From Lonicera japonica (Eukaryota; Streptophyta; Magnoliopsida; Dipsacales; Caprifoliaceae), in NCBI GenBank assembly GCA_021464415.1, contig CM038467.1, positions 67,833,159-67,897,158 on the forward strand: a DNA stretch of 64,000 nucleotides, read 5' to 3'. A program made the position numbers and the translations under genes. Of this stretch, positions 46,359-59,287 are shown piece by piece (within the stretch, counting starts at the first letter, position 1; each line of letters starts with the position of its first letter). The notes beneath the pieces were generated by a model. It ran no database searches and had not been told where the DNA came from. It worked only from the letters and a program-made list of their open reading frames with translations.

Positions 46359-49300
46359 TGACGTCCCAAATCCCGTTATGAGGTTTGGACCTCCAAGACC
46401 CAGTTAATCACGGTGCCGTGCATGACGGCGGGTTGGAATGCAATAACTTAGAACTGATATAATAGAAATTTTCAAAGTAAGGACCGCACTTTTTAGAAAA
46501 AAAAATTCAGCATGTGGAGTTCGTAAGTTTAACAAATCCGAACCTGTAAATATGAAAATAAAGTTTATCTAAAACTTTAACTCCACATCTTTAAGTCAAA
46601 TGAAAATCAATAAACCAATACGAGGCAATTCCTTAAACGAGGTCCCAATTTTAATAAAAAGTCCTTTACAAATCATACGAATTGAAATGAATGCAATTTA
46701 ATAATACAAAATAGTACTAATGGTAATAAATATATATAATTCCTAAGTTGCAAGTCGTTCTCGGATGACTACGAAGGTTTATGGTCATCAGAGATTCTAA
46801 TTCCATACTCGCATCGTCCTAAAGAAGTACCTGCAAAATTGTTGAAAAATAGGAGTGAGCCAAACATGGGCTCAGTGGAAACTATAAGGTTTTGGTATAC
46901 CAAATAATTTCTAAAACCATACATGCGATGCATCATAATGAAAATAGTTTTGTTATGATCGTGCATATATATATATATATATATCTATATATGTCATTCC
47001 TATAACTCATTATAGATATTTATAATATATATATATATATATCTTTATGCAATGAAAATCATTTTTCATGCAATGCGTACCAAGTGCTTTCCCATCCTTG
47101 AAAATAAGAGAAAACATATATTCAAAAGTACTGTCATGATATTCGTAATCGTGATAACAAGGTATATACGTCTTTAAAATAGGATAAACCAAAATGAGGA
47201 AGTATATCATATTAAGAAAGAGCATAAGGGAGTATAGTCGTAAAACAGACGTAGGCACCTAATCTCATTCCAACTGCTCATCCTCGTATCCAATCATCTA
47301 ACATCTAGGGTTTACTCAACAAGTGCATTGCGATTCCGAATCTAAGCCCCCAAGGCTAGGGTATGCAGCCCCCAAGGTTGGGTCCCCCCGTGGACCACCT
47401 AGATGGTGTAGGGTATGCCGCATCGCAGGGTCCCCCTACGGACCATAGAGTATGTCGCTCTTAAAGCGGGGTCCCTCTACACGGACTAGGGTATGTAGCC
47501 GCCAGGAGCTAAGGTCAACCCCATTGACCACTAGTGCCTTACAAAACTAAGGAAAGTAATAAAACGTATTCTCCTGAAAGAATATACTTATATATAGTAC
47601 GCATACATGTACACACACACACACTCATATATATATGCATATATATCTCCAATCTTCCTACTAGTCTCCACGTACACAAACTATATATGTATCACCAGAT
47701 ATGTGTATGTGGTAGATATATATATTCCACTTCATAAAGTATTTAATATACATGTGCCCTTGAAGAAACAAATGCTCCTTCACATGCAAATATCCGTGAG
47801 ATGAACAATTATGATAAGTAGGCCAATAATCCATAAGTAATAAACCTTTGACTTGATAAAAAATCATTCATAGAGAAATTTGTCTACTCAATGGCGGATG
47901 TCTCTTATGGATATTCAACATCATGACTTTTGGTAGAGAAAGCATTTGTATATATATAGATCAAACCCAAAAGAATGGGTTTTCACCAAAGCAATGATGT
48001 TAAAGAACCAAAGGCATATGTATATTATATACATCAAGCAAGTCTAATATATATATATATATATATATAATTCCAACTCATTTTATTAGTAGTATATTTC
48101 TTAGATAACTCCCTTAACACTTCAAACATATATCCGAACATACACATATGTAAGGTACTTAATGCTAGGCACAAATCATACAAATATCCTCTTGCGTGAA
48201 TCATAATAGCAAGTATATAGTCCCAAAATGAGTCTATGCGCATACGCGCTGATAGATATCGACTCAAACTTATAATCATTTAGTATATAATGAGATTCCT
48301 TCATAATAACTTAGTATAACAACAAATACATGTATAATCCAAGTAAAATAACAACAAATTACAACCCAATACCCCATGTATGCATATATCAATCATTTTG
48401 ATAGAAAATCTCCTTACTCACTTTGAAAATGAAGGTTCAACGCATAAGAGTAGAAATTGAGTTTGGGTATTAGTGTTCCCACCTTAGTTAGGCCGACAAT
48501 CGAAGCTTTTAAGCTCTGGTTTGAGCAGTGGTCCGAGAAATTGTGAAATCTCCAAAGTTGCGCTCAAAACCCTCATTAATGAAGGAAAGAAATTAAAGAG
48601 GAAGATAATGATGGTGATGATTTAAATGATGAATCATATGTATAGGTGAGCAAACCCTCTCTAAATCTCCCATAATAGCCCACCAATCACCCTCTCAAAG
48701 CTCTCAAGGTTGGTGTATAAGTTAGGGATGAAATGTTCTTTGTTTGGGCTTTATAATCACATTCAGGACCCCATCAGTCGACTGATGGGTGAATCTGGTG
48801 CACTATTTGTGTTTGGGCTGTAACTTCTTACTCGGAACTTCGATTGAGGTGATATTTATGTCCACAAAAAGGTAATTCAAAGCTCTACAACTTCCGAGAA
48901 GGAAGTTTCCTCCAATTATGGATGGATCATCCCCAGAAATTCACCGAAGATAGCGCTCTGTCGAATTGTTCCAAAAACCAGATTTCAACAATTCACTTAC
49001 TTTGCAAGCTGATTCGACCATCGAGGAATGTGATTTGGCTTTTGGTTAAAACATGAAAGTTGTATAGGGTATTGAGATGAAGACGTGGCCACAAACAGGG
49101 AATCATTTGGACGTCGGATGAAAAAGTTATGGCCTCCCAAAGTTGACCAAAAATTAACTTTTCCAATAAGTACAAAATACGCGATTTACTACTCATTTTC
49201 AATTCGGGCCACCCGGATAATGAAACGATTAATCTCACAAACTTAATATAACTAATATAATATGTTGGAGGTGTCGGTTAAATTTCAAGAGGCTCGAAAC

Positions 49301-49383
49301 ACAATGTTCACAATCTAACAGTGATAAAGCCTTAACCGGGCTGAAGAGGAGATTGGTTTGAAAACGAAATACGAGATGTTACA
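46359..49383 (-). mobile_element. 3.0 kb LTR-like insertion in intron of copy B
   Basis: Copy A is continuous here (AATTGATCAAATACTTG). The insertion reads TGTAACATCTCGTATTTCG at its start and GGGACGTCA at its end on the minus strand, so TG...CA ends. A TATAAAG box (minus, about 48749-48755) 14 bp after a 20-bp palindrome marks a promoter. No gag or pol is readable, so a long solo LTR is the best reading. Flanking 5-mers ATATT and AAATA match at only three positions. Short cysteine-free repeats with GGGTCCCCC lie at 47340-47520. Confidence 0.6.
48749..48789 (-). promoter_or_regulatory. Palindrome and TATA box of the 3.0 kb LTR
   Basis: CCCATCAGTCGACTGATGGG (48770-48789) is a perfect 20-bp palindrome centred on CG. 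On the minus strand it is followed after 14 bp by TATAAAG. This is the same design as in the Tat LTR with an unrelated palindrome. Confidence 0.6.
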
Positions 49384-49447
49384 AAATACTTGTAGTATTT
49401 TCCATTTTTTGTTAAGAATTTTATTAATTAAAAAATATGTATCATAC

Positions 49448-49738
49448 CTTAGTTGCCTTCCAGAATTGTTTCAAAAAGCTGTTACGCATGTCAAGAACAA
49501 CCAAGTTCTCTAGAGGAAAGCCATCAGGTAAATAATTCAAATGAAAACCACGCCAAGACAACCATTTTATCTTTTCGCATGTTCCAGAAAGTTGTATACT
49601 ACTAATCTTAAGTAATCTGAGGTTGCACATCTTTTCAAATGAATGAGCTTCCAAGACTTCATTGCCTGAATTTCTTCGAGACTTACTCTTTTTCACCATA
49701 TTCATGTTAAGGATCATACCTTCTATTATGTTCGTACC
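49448..49738 (-). pseudogene. First LRR exon of copy B
   Basis: Matches 28275-28577 with a short in-frame loss. The acceptor is destroyed: TTTCTTAGGG of copy A is TTTCTTGGG here. Confidence 0.85.
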
Positions 49739-49830
49739 CAAGAAATAAGAAAATAATATATAGAATGTTAGATGACCAGTTAGCAAACATGGAAAACAAC
49801 ACAAAATCCAAATGAGTCCACGTTACTTAC

Positions 49831-50924
49831 AATTTTTCCTTTCAAGATATTGAAAGATTCCTCATGTTGCCAGAGTCTACTATGTTCCTCAGGATACTTT
49901 GATTCTTCACGAACAATTTGTCTTCCCATGTCTTGAAGCAACTGGTGCATTCCCAACCTATCATTTTCAACTATTAAGAGATTTCGGTCAATGAGATTCT
50001 GAATCCCATTTACCGTATGGTAATTAAATCCATCTAAAATCATCAACAAGTCATTTTTCTTCTTTCCAACAAAGAAACATGCTATATCCAGGAATAAATA
50101 TATGTCATCGTCATCTTGTAAAGAATCATAGCTTATTTTAAGCTTTTCTAAAACTTTCGTGTTGGGTTTTGCTTCTAATTTTTTCCATGCACTCTCCCAT
50201 ACATCTAAACTTCTGCCAGAAACAGAAGAACCCAAAACTCAAGAGCTAAAGGAATCCCTCCACAATGGCGTACAACCTTTGTGAGTGCACCATGTAACCT
50301 TCAGCCGGATGGCTTTGTCCAAAAGCATGGCAACTAAAAAGCTCAAGTGATTCACGTTCAGTAAGTTCTTCAATCCTCTGCACTTGATAAAGTTCACTAA
50401 CAGTTAAGAAATGCTCCCGCCTAGTTGTCACTATAATTTTGCTTCCCTGAGTAAACCAACTCCGTGTACCAAGTATTGCATCTAATTGTTCCACTTCATC
50501 AACGTCATCTAGAACAAGAAAAACCCTTTTGTTCTTTACGGCACTTCTAATTCTTCGAAGCCCATCATCAATGTCATAAAATTTATTGTCTTGTTTACAT
50601 AGAATATTTGTCAAGAGTCGTCTTTGCAGACGAACTAATCCCCTGGGGTCTTTAGAAGCATCTCTAACATTTCCAAGAAAATAACCAGTATCGAATCTAT
50701 GATAGTTTGAATTATATATGAACTTTGCAATAGTTGTCTTCCCTAACCCGCCCATTCCACATATCATCATCAGCATGTTCTTGGTTGATTGGTCTTTTAA
50801 CCACAGATTAACGCCTTCTACTCTAGAATCCATACCAATAAGATGGCAGCCCATGGGTAACGCCTTGAAAGGTAGTTTGGTTTCAACCACTTCAACAATT
50901 TGAGTGATGAAGTCGGACTTGTAC
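49831..50924 (-). pseudogene. NB-ARC exon of copy B
   Basis: P-loop GMGGLGKTT, kinase-2 VFLVLDDVDE, RNBS-B and RNBS-D are all present and very close to copy A, including MHQ in place of MHD. Two one-base losses around the GLPL motif (about 50238 and 50275) split it into two frames. Confidence 0.9.
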
Positions 50925-52625
50925 CTAAAGTGAAGTGAAAAATACAAATGAAGCATAACCAGAATGGCAAGAATTAGAAAAACAAATTACAAGTGTGGGA
51001 AAATGGCCAATTAGAACAACTGTTTGGTATAGAATTCTATCATTATTTATCTCAGCTTTTTTTTTATTGTAGGATAACTACTGTGGAGTTCAAAAAGAAG
51101 GGAACAAGTACATAAAAAGCATATCATATATACCAAAGAGAAATTCAATGTCTACAAATATAGCATGTTGAAATAATGTAAGGAGGTCGGAGAAATATCC
51201 AAACATCCAACTTAATTGTCTTGAAGCTTATGAAAAAGTGAAAGGCTTGAAAAGGCTCCAAACCAGAAGTGCTTCTCGTAATTTACAAACATATAAAAAA
51301 AATCATTGTAACAAATTTGAATAAATCGTGTAACTTTTTGAAAACCTGAACTCAAAGGGAAAATTTGAAATTAAGTTGGAAAGTTATTAATTAAGAAAAA
51401 AATTCTCTAAAAAAAATGTCTATAATTCTAGCCATCTATCAAATATACTGTAGCATGGAATAGGAGATTCGAGAGCTTCAAAACCTCTGAATAAATAATT
51501 TCAAGATATTTTAATGTTTTGAGGTTAAATGATCTATGGAGAAATAGGGGTCGCGTACATGGACTTATTGGACCGCAAGAAGTCTTAATTGGAAGAAGTG
51601 ATCTCATTTTTACCCTTGCTGGCAACAGAGTCGGACATGGACCTGGGCTAGTTTGATCAGAATTGACCCAAAATAACTAATGTATGCTGTCACAAAGCAC
51701 ACCGTCTTTCTGACAACTGGAGTAGTTTAAGCCTTAAAAAGGGAAAATTTACCATATTTAGTAATAACTTTAGTTAGGAACTTCATAATTGATTTAAGTA
51801 TTTTTAGAATCTTTCATTAGTTGGCAATTAATGGGCTGCAAATGGCTTTATGGTAAGTTCGCCCTTCTCATAAGCAAATGGGCTACACGTGCGTTTGAAA
51901 TAGATGAGACAAGTCCAATCCAAATTTGGCACAAACATGTTTACAATAAGTACGTGTCAAGTTCGTGTGAGGCTCTAAGATAGGGTAATACACTGCGAGC
52001 CCTACTAAGAAATGAACCATTTTAAAGAAGGGAAAAAAATAAGCACAATTTCAAATAAGGAACCAATCCAACATAAATGCAACAAGCACCTGCACCCACA
52101 CTACCATATCACATGTAGCACCATTACCTTACCGTTACCATCACCAACACAATTCGGAACAGTAAGAAACACAATTTATTGAGGCAAAGTTGTCTTTAGC
52201 ACCATATAATTTATTGAGCCAAACGGTTTCTTTTAATTAGCATGCAAAGCAGTACTTCATTACTCATAGTTCCAAATCTTGCCACTACAGAGTTCTACAA
52301 TCTACATCTAAATTAGCACCCTAGAGTTCTTTCGCTAAAGATTAAAGTTGGAAACTGAGATATGTTCAAAACTCATAAAGTGAAAACATTACTAATGCAT
52401 GTAAGAATATTGAAATGAGATTTAGTATATTTGTATCTATTGATATGGGCTTTTGTCTATTTAAGTTTAGAAGCCCCAAATAACAATTACAAAGAAAAAT
52501 CGAAACAGCTCCATTAATTAATATCTAGTTCAGTTCAGAAGCCCTAAATTACAATTACAATTACAAAGAAGAATATATGGATGACTGAGTGCACAGAAAG
52601 AGAGAGAAATGGAGGAAGTACGTAC
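50925..52625 (-). other. Upstream intron-like region of copy B
   Basis: Counterpart of 29767-32807 with two large gaps. No TIR motif is seen here either. Confidence 0.5.
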
Positions 52626-52760
52626 CAGAGAGAGAAGCTGAATGATGTGCTACGGTGGTGCGAGCTGATTGATCAGTCGACAGAGTCTTCGTCGTCCTCG
52701 TTGTCGCTGTTCGATGTTGAAAGCCAGAGTAGCAGTGTCAGCCTCAGGGAAAGAGATATA
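52626..52760 (-). other. Presumed non-coding first exon, copy B
   Basis: Counterpart of 32808-32935 with the donor CTG/GTACGT conserved, followed upstream by the same GA and TA runs. Confidence 0.4.
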
Positions 52761-55370
52761 TAGATATAGAGAGAGAATGTGACTAATTTTGTTAAGCTAC
52801 AAAGAAGAGAGAGAGAGAGAGAAACTGCCTTTGTTAAGTTATAAAGAAAATGTCGGGAATGTGGCTACTTTTATTAAGTTACGAGGAAAATCTCCCAAAA
52901 TTCGGACGGACAGTCCAGATTACTTTTAAACATTTGGTTGGGGGAATAATTTGTCTTGGCGGTTAAAATACAGTTATTCTATTTTTATTTTTAATAAGTT
53001 TTAATTTTATCCTCACTTTTTATTTAGTTATTGACTATTTAGTAAAAAAAAAATTTTTAGGTGATATTTTGTTGATAGAATTTAGAAGTACGTTGAAAAA
53101 TAAATTTAGTTTTTATTTGAGTTTTTTTCAACTAATTAAAAAATCGCATAAAAACATTTCAAAACATAGTCACAATTGATCTTATTTTATAGATCTTATT
53201 TTATAGATCTCGACAAGTATGTTTCAAAAATATTTTTTTTTTTATCTAATTTTGATTTTTAGATTTAAAGTTATGGTATTTTAAAAGTTTTTTTAGAGAG
53301 AGAAAGTAAAGTGAAATAAATTTTGAAAAGTGTAAAAATAAAGTTGATTTTAAGTTGAATTTTTAAAATTTGAAAAAATAAAAATCCACCAAACATACCC
53401 TAATTTTTAAAGTTCGAGTATAGATTTTAAAATGCATTACTCGATCTATAAATAACATGTTCTTATTCGGTATTGAAGGACCTAATAAAAGGTGATAGTA
53501 AAAACTAACATTACTGAAAGTGAAAATAAAATCACCCTAAAATACTACTCTCTTTCTGTTTATTGTTATTATAGATTATATAGCATAGATAGAAGATACA
53601 TATAGATAGTTTACAGATATAAGGCCATTGAAAAAGTCGATAATTTTTATGTTCTCGAAATAAAGAGGTATTATATTTGATGTATTTAGAAGTAGTTATT
53701 GAATTTTTTGTTGGTTCATTTTTATTGCGGTGGATAGTTTATTTTCATTGTGGTGGTGTTGTCAATTTAAAATTAATATAAAAAATATTATATTGTATAA
53801 AAAGAATTGTCAATAAATTTATTGCTCCGTAAAAAGAAAAAATCAAATTTGATTTTTTAGGTTGAACTGGGGTAGTCGAAAAAGTCCTCCCTTTCACCCA
53901 GAATTTCCTTTTTATTTTGTGCAATTAATTTTGATTGGTATTTCTTATCCTTTGAATATGTCTATTTGACAGTTCCTTTAATTAATTTGACCAAATTAAT
54001 CACAATACTTCTAGAAGATTTTGATTAAAATAGAAGTAAAAGCGGACACACGTGTGTGATGCGTGCATATTTGAACTTTAATTTATAATTTCTATTTTAA
54101 ATAAAATTTGTATTGTCAAAAAAATATTTGTCAAGATCTATATTCTTTTTAATTTTTTATTAAAAAATTCGATAAATAATGTCAATAATAATTTTATTGA
54201 CAATACCATTGAAAATGATTCTTTTAAAACTTGACCCTAAACAAAATTTTCAATATCACATAGGAACTATGTCTTTATACATTCTTATATTTCCATATTT
54301 TTCATAGATCTAATTCATATTAGCATTCGTGATGTTGTTAGTTTGGCAACAAGGTTCAAGCATATTATTTCAAAATCTGAAAGCTCTCAAGTGTACTTAT
54401 TGTCCTATAACGAGTTTGGTGTTTAAGGCTGTAACTACACAATTTTAGAAGTAATACTTCTCATGGACAATACGTGTAAAAGATATATCTAGTAACACTC
54501 TAAAATTTAAATACAAAATATTTATTAAATTAGTAAACACAGTACTTAATTTTCCTATTAAAAGTTTATTAAAATTTCAAAATTCTCGAATATAATACTC
54601 CTTCGTTTCTTATTTATTATTCCTCATTCTATAGCTTAATTTATCCACCACCTTGTAGACTCCCTCAAAAATCATTATGACAAGGGTGAGCTTCAAAGGC
54701 CAGTGAGAAATGCTCAATTTTTATTCTAGGGTTAGCAAAATATTATTAGATCATAAATTATAAATCTAAAAGACATTTTAAAATAATTTATCACATAATC
54801 ATAAATATTGAAATAATTTATTATATGATATTCCACTTCTAAGGTCAATGAATAACCCCTATTGATCGGAGTCCGATATTCTACTTCCCAATCAAATGAT
54901 CGGCCAATAATGAATTAGTTCAGAACAACGCTAGTGTTCGTCATGCTACTTAATTATTACAAAGATGGTACAGGTCCAATCATAAAAGTGGTTTTTCAAT
55001 GAAAATATGACATCCTTAAAGATAACATTGTAATCAATAATAAACAATTGAATTATAAATGTATACAATAATATATTACATAAGCTTTAAAATAGAGAAT
55101 ATATACTACGCACCTTTCTGCACTTAAAATTTTCTCTGATACATAATTATTGATCATAAAATTAATATTGATTTAATAAATTAGAAACTTAACAAAATTC
55201 TAAATTATTATTATTACCTATTTTATAACTAAACTATTTAAATACCATAAAATGAATTAAGTAACCATAACAGTTATTTATTATTAGGCACGTGTGCAAA
55301 TATGTGGTATGTACTTTTTCTTAAAAGTACGCTCAATTATATTTATAAGATTGCAACATTACATGTATAG
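52761..55370. other. AT-rich intergenic stretch
   Basis: The first 1.1 kb resembles the TNL upstream repeats of copy A (ending near 53890). The rest is AT-rich without a recognisable gene; part may belong to the LTR that ends at 55922. Confidence 0.5.
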
Positions 55371-55414
55371 ATATATATATATATATATATATGTATGCTA
55401 TGTACTTTAGTTAA

Positions 55415-55455
<41 letters not shown>

Positions 55456-55922
55456 GACACAAATATATATATATATATAAATAAGACAAAAAGATCGAAC
55501 ATCCTTACCTCTTTCTTTTGTAAACCCACAACAGCAAACTATTTCTCTCTTTCTCACCTTTTGACCAATTTTTAGTGTAAAATTGTAGTCCTAAAATTGT
55601 CCTTTATATAGTACAAATTTGAGCCTTGTCAATCATTGCTTAAGAGATATATGTTTGGCCAAAAATACCAGATTCCATCTTTACTTGACACCTATTTCCT
55701 TTAAGTTTTTCATTTGTTGCCACGTATGACTTTATCAACTTTCTTCATTTATCTTTTTGTATACCAACTATTTACTCAATGTGTACAAATAAATGCACTA
55801 AATTTTAAGGAACTAATTATTTTAGTGTAACCAAATTTCATAATATAAGTTTCTAAATTTTTCATCTAATACTAATTTTGCGTACCCAAATTTACTTTTG
55901 TTTTTTTAAATTGGGTATTACA
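55371..55922 (-). repeat. Start of the 3' LTR of a chromovirus-type element, with microsatellites
   Basis: On the minus strand AAAGGAAGAAT is directly followed by TGTAATACCCAATTT (from 55922 leftwards), a polypurine tract and LTR start right after the end of pol. TA (55371-55392) and ATT (about 55415-55456) microsatellites lie inside. The far end of the LTR is not found. Confidence 0.5.
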
Positions 55923-57091
55923 ATTCTTCCTTTCGTCCTCGAAATTTTAACTTATAAACGTGTATAGGTTATATATTATATTTACCTTACTCGTGAAAAA
56001 AGTGAGGATACTTTTCTCGTATCTCGCCTTCTCGTTACCACGTTGCCTCCTCTATCGAATGATTTTCCTATAATACTTTCATTAGAAGGATTGAATTATT
56101 TTTTAAGACTTGATCTCTTCTATCCAATATTTGTATAGGATGCTCGACGTAGGTGAGATCTTCTTGGATTTGGAGTGGCTCATATTTTAAAATATGAGAT
56201 GGACCAACCACATATTTACACGTCATAGAAACGTGAAATACATTATGGATATTGGATAGGGCAGGTGGTAAGGCGATTTTATATGCCACGGGTCTAATTC
56301 TTTTTAGAATTTCATATGGTTTAATGTAACTTGGGCTAAGTTTCCCCTTTTTTCTGAAACGAAATGCTTCATTTGTTGGTGAAATTTGTAGGAATATTTT
56401 ATCCCCGACCGCAAATTCGAAGTGCTTTTGTTGGGTATCAACATAATTTTTTTGACAGCTTTGCAGTATGGAGTCAGTCCTGTATTCATTGATTTTTCTT
56501 TGTTGTCGCTTGTACGAGTTTAGGTCCTAATAGCTTCCATTCTCTTACCTCTGTCCAACATACTGGTGACCAACATTTCCTTCCATATAGAGCCTCGTAT
56601 GATGCCATTCGTATACTTGTCTGATAACTATTATTGTAAGAGAATTCTATTATTGCAAGTGTTTATCCCAATTTTCTCCATAGTCAAATGAGCAAGCTCG
56701 CAGCATATCTTCCACAATTTAGATTACCCTTTCTGATTGTTCGTCAATCTAAAGGTGAAATGCCGTGCTAAACTTAAGTGATGTCCCTATTACTTGTTGT
56801 AAATTGTTCCAAAATTTCAAGACAAATCTAGAATCCCTATCTGATACTATCAACACATGTGCGCTATGCAATCTCATTATCTCTCGGACATATAATTTTG
56901 CTAATTGGGTTAACAACCATGTGATTTTGATGGGTAGAAAATGGGATGATTTGGTGAGCCTGTCAATAATGACCCATGTTGCATTATTTCCTAAGGTGGT
57001 TCGTGGTAATCCTATGAAAAAATCCATAGTGATATGATCTCACTTCCATTCGAGTATAGGAAGAGACTGAAGTAATCTAGAGGGTCTTTGG

Positions 57092-59287
57092 TGTCACACC
57101 CGAACAACAAAAATAAGACTTACTTAAAAATACAATTAAATTAAGAAAACATAATAATATTATTATTTCTAGAATCAACATCATCTCATATAAACCTTCT
57201 ATAAACAAAAACGACGTAGTGTCTTTTTTTCTATAAACCTTCCCATCCATCCTAGACCTGGCAGTGAACATCCTTTCTTGATACCTGTAAAGAGAAACAT
57301 ATATAAAGGTATGAGCTATAGGCTCAGTGAATGCATCACTTCCTCAACAGTAATCTGTAAAAGTATATATGTATATACACACATAATATATAATCACATT
57401 CAATTCCCATCCTCTAGCCATCATATAAGGCATCAGATGTACCACACACATAACCACTCTATAGCCTCAATTATTAGGTATCAAGCATCCATTCCATATA
57501 CACATCATCTAGCCCTATATATATTGGGCATCAGATGTATCACATACATAACCGCTCTATAACCTTAATTATTAGGCATCAAGCATCCATTCCATATACA
57601 CATCCTCTAGCCCTATATATACTGGGCATCAGATGTATCACATACATAACCGCTCTATAGCCTCAATTATTAGGCAACAAGCATCCATTCCATATACACA
57701 TCCTCTAGCCCTATATATACTGGGCATCAGATGTATCACATACATAACCGCTCTATAGCCTTAATTATTAGGCATCAAGCATCCATTCCATATACACATC
57801 CTCTAACCCTATATATACTGGGCATCAGATGTATCACATACATAACTGCTCTATAGCCTTAATTATTAGGCATCAAGCATCCATTCCATATACACATCCT
57901 CTAGCCCTATATATACTAGGCATCAGATGTATCACATACATATTCTTCTTTCAATCAAGTCACGACTCAACTCCACTTTACCAAACATGATAATATCAAT
58001 ATACATATTCCACATCACCCTTCACATTTATACATTCAAATGTATATAAATTCCAAGTGAGTACACTCACCTCAAGTCCACACCAACGTAGTTTCAAGTT
58101 CTATTTTCTCGATGCGTTAGAAGTATCCGTTCCTTCACCTACCAATCTAACATAATTAGTATTCAAATTTTACCTCAATATAATCATTTATAAGTGTGCT
58201 AAATACACTAACAATTACATAAATGTATACCCTTATACACTTGTTAATTTACAACATTTCAGAATTAGATGCAGTCCGAATCCCCTGCACATACTAGGTA
58301 CTTTTCGTTCTCCGATCATTCCCAAATTTTTATAGTAGTTACACAACATGTTTATAAACAATATTCCAGAATTTGAGCATAATCCAACGGCTAACAAATC
58401 GGACATTCACAAAACAACACAGTAGAAACATGCTGTCCAGAATAAAACGTATGACAATAGTCCAACTTCACGGATTAAACTGTACCAATTGGCTGAGAGC
58501 TAGGTGCTCTACCATATATTTCTGGAAAGCTCTGTGTGTCTACTTTTTAATGCAATTTACGGTGCATAAATCGGAATTTTCTACAAGGAGTTATAGCAAT
58601 TCTCCCACAGGGACACCAATCTGCCAGAATTATGAACTTATAGATTTTTAGCATGATTTCTACTTATATCATCTATTATTGTCTCTTCATGATCAAGAAA
58701 ATTCAATTATATCATCACAACACACAAGAACACTAAGAAACAAATTCAAAACCATCTTTCAATCATAATTTTCCAATTTCAATTGCTACAAACACAATAA
58801 AATGATGATTAAAAACATAAATAGCATAGTTTAAACTTACCAAAATTTAATTCTCCAATTTTCCTTATTTTTCTCTTCTTCTCCCTCTTTTCTTCTTCCT
58901 CTCTTTGTTTTTCTCTCCTTCTCCCTGTGTTTCTCTTGATTTTTTTTTCCAGAATATCAATGACCCCCAATCATACACATATAATTTCATTTACACACTA
59001 CCCCCTCAACTTCTAGTTCATACAACTAAATCCACTTACATAATTCATTTTTAAATAAGTCCCTCGTGAATTAATATTCGAACATTAGTTCTTATAATAT
59101 AAACAAATTTAACTCACATTCTTCCTACAAAATCAAACAACATGGCAAAATGTGAAATTCCACTATTCACCACACATTAAGAATAAATTGATATTATTAA
59201 ATGCACAAACATGATTGTAAATACTAATAAATATTTGAACATGTTTAACTAATACTAAAATATTGTTTTAAGATTCGGAATGTCACA
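57092..59287. mobile_element. 2.2 kb solo LTR with 5-bp target duplication
   Basis: TTTGG flanks it on both sides (57087-57091 and 59288-59292). It starts TGTCACACCC and ends GGAATGTCACA. It splits the integrase/RNase H interval of the chromovirus pol. No protein domain is visible, so it is a solo LTR or very short non-autonomous element. Confidence 0.8.
57400..57950. repeat. Tandem repeat of about 110-120 bp in the solo LTR
   Basis: About five units with CATCCATTCCATATACACAT, CCTCTAGCCCTATATATACT and GGGCATCAGATGTATCACAT, nearly identical, at roughly constant spacing. Confidence 0.85.

Larger units (their letters stand above)
39745..52760 (-). pseudogene. TNL copy B, broken duplicate of copy A
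   Basis: The same exon order and strand as copy A over about 13 kb, as a direct repeat. Lesions: two one-base losses in NB-ARC (about 50238 and 50275); loss of the splice acceptor before the first LRR exon; a one-base gain and a stop in the LRR exon; stops in C-JID; a 3.1 kb insertion inside the C-JID exon and a 3.0 kb insertion in an intron. The one-base loss at NWSP is shared with copy A. It cannot encode a receptor. Confidence 0.85.

Noticed and set aside
47580..48070. ORFs rich in Tyr-Ile around TA runs
   Set aside because: They are produced by TA microsatellites in the LTR-like insertion.
58495..58512. AGAGC-TAGGT-GCTCT inverted repeat in the 2.2 kb solo LTR
   Set aside because: Arms are only 5 bp with a 5-bp loop and no TATA box follows closely.
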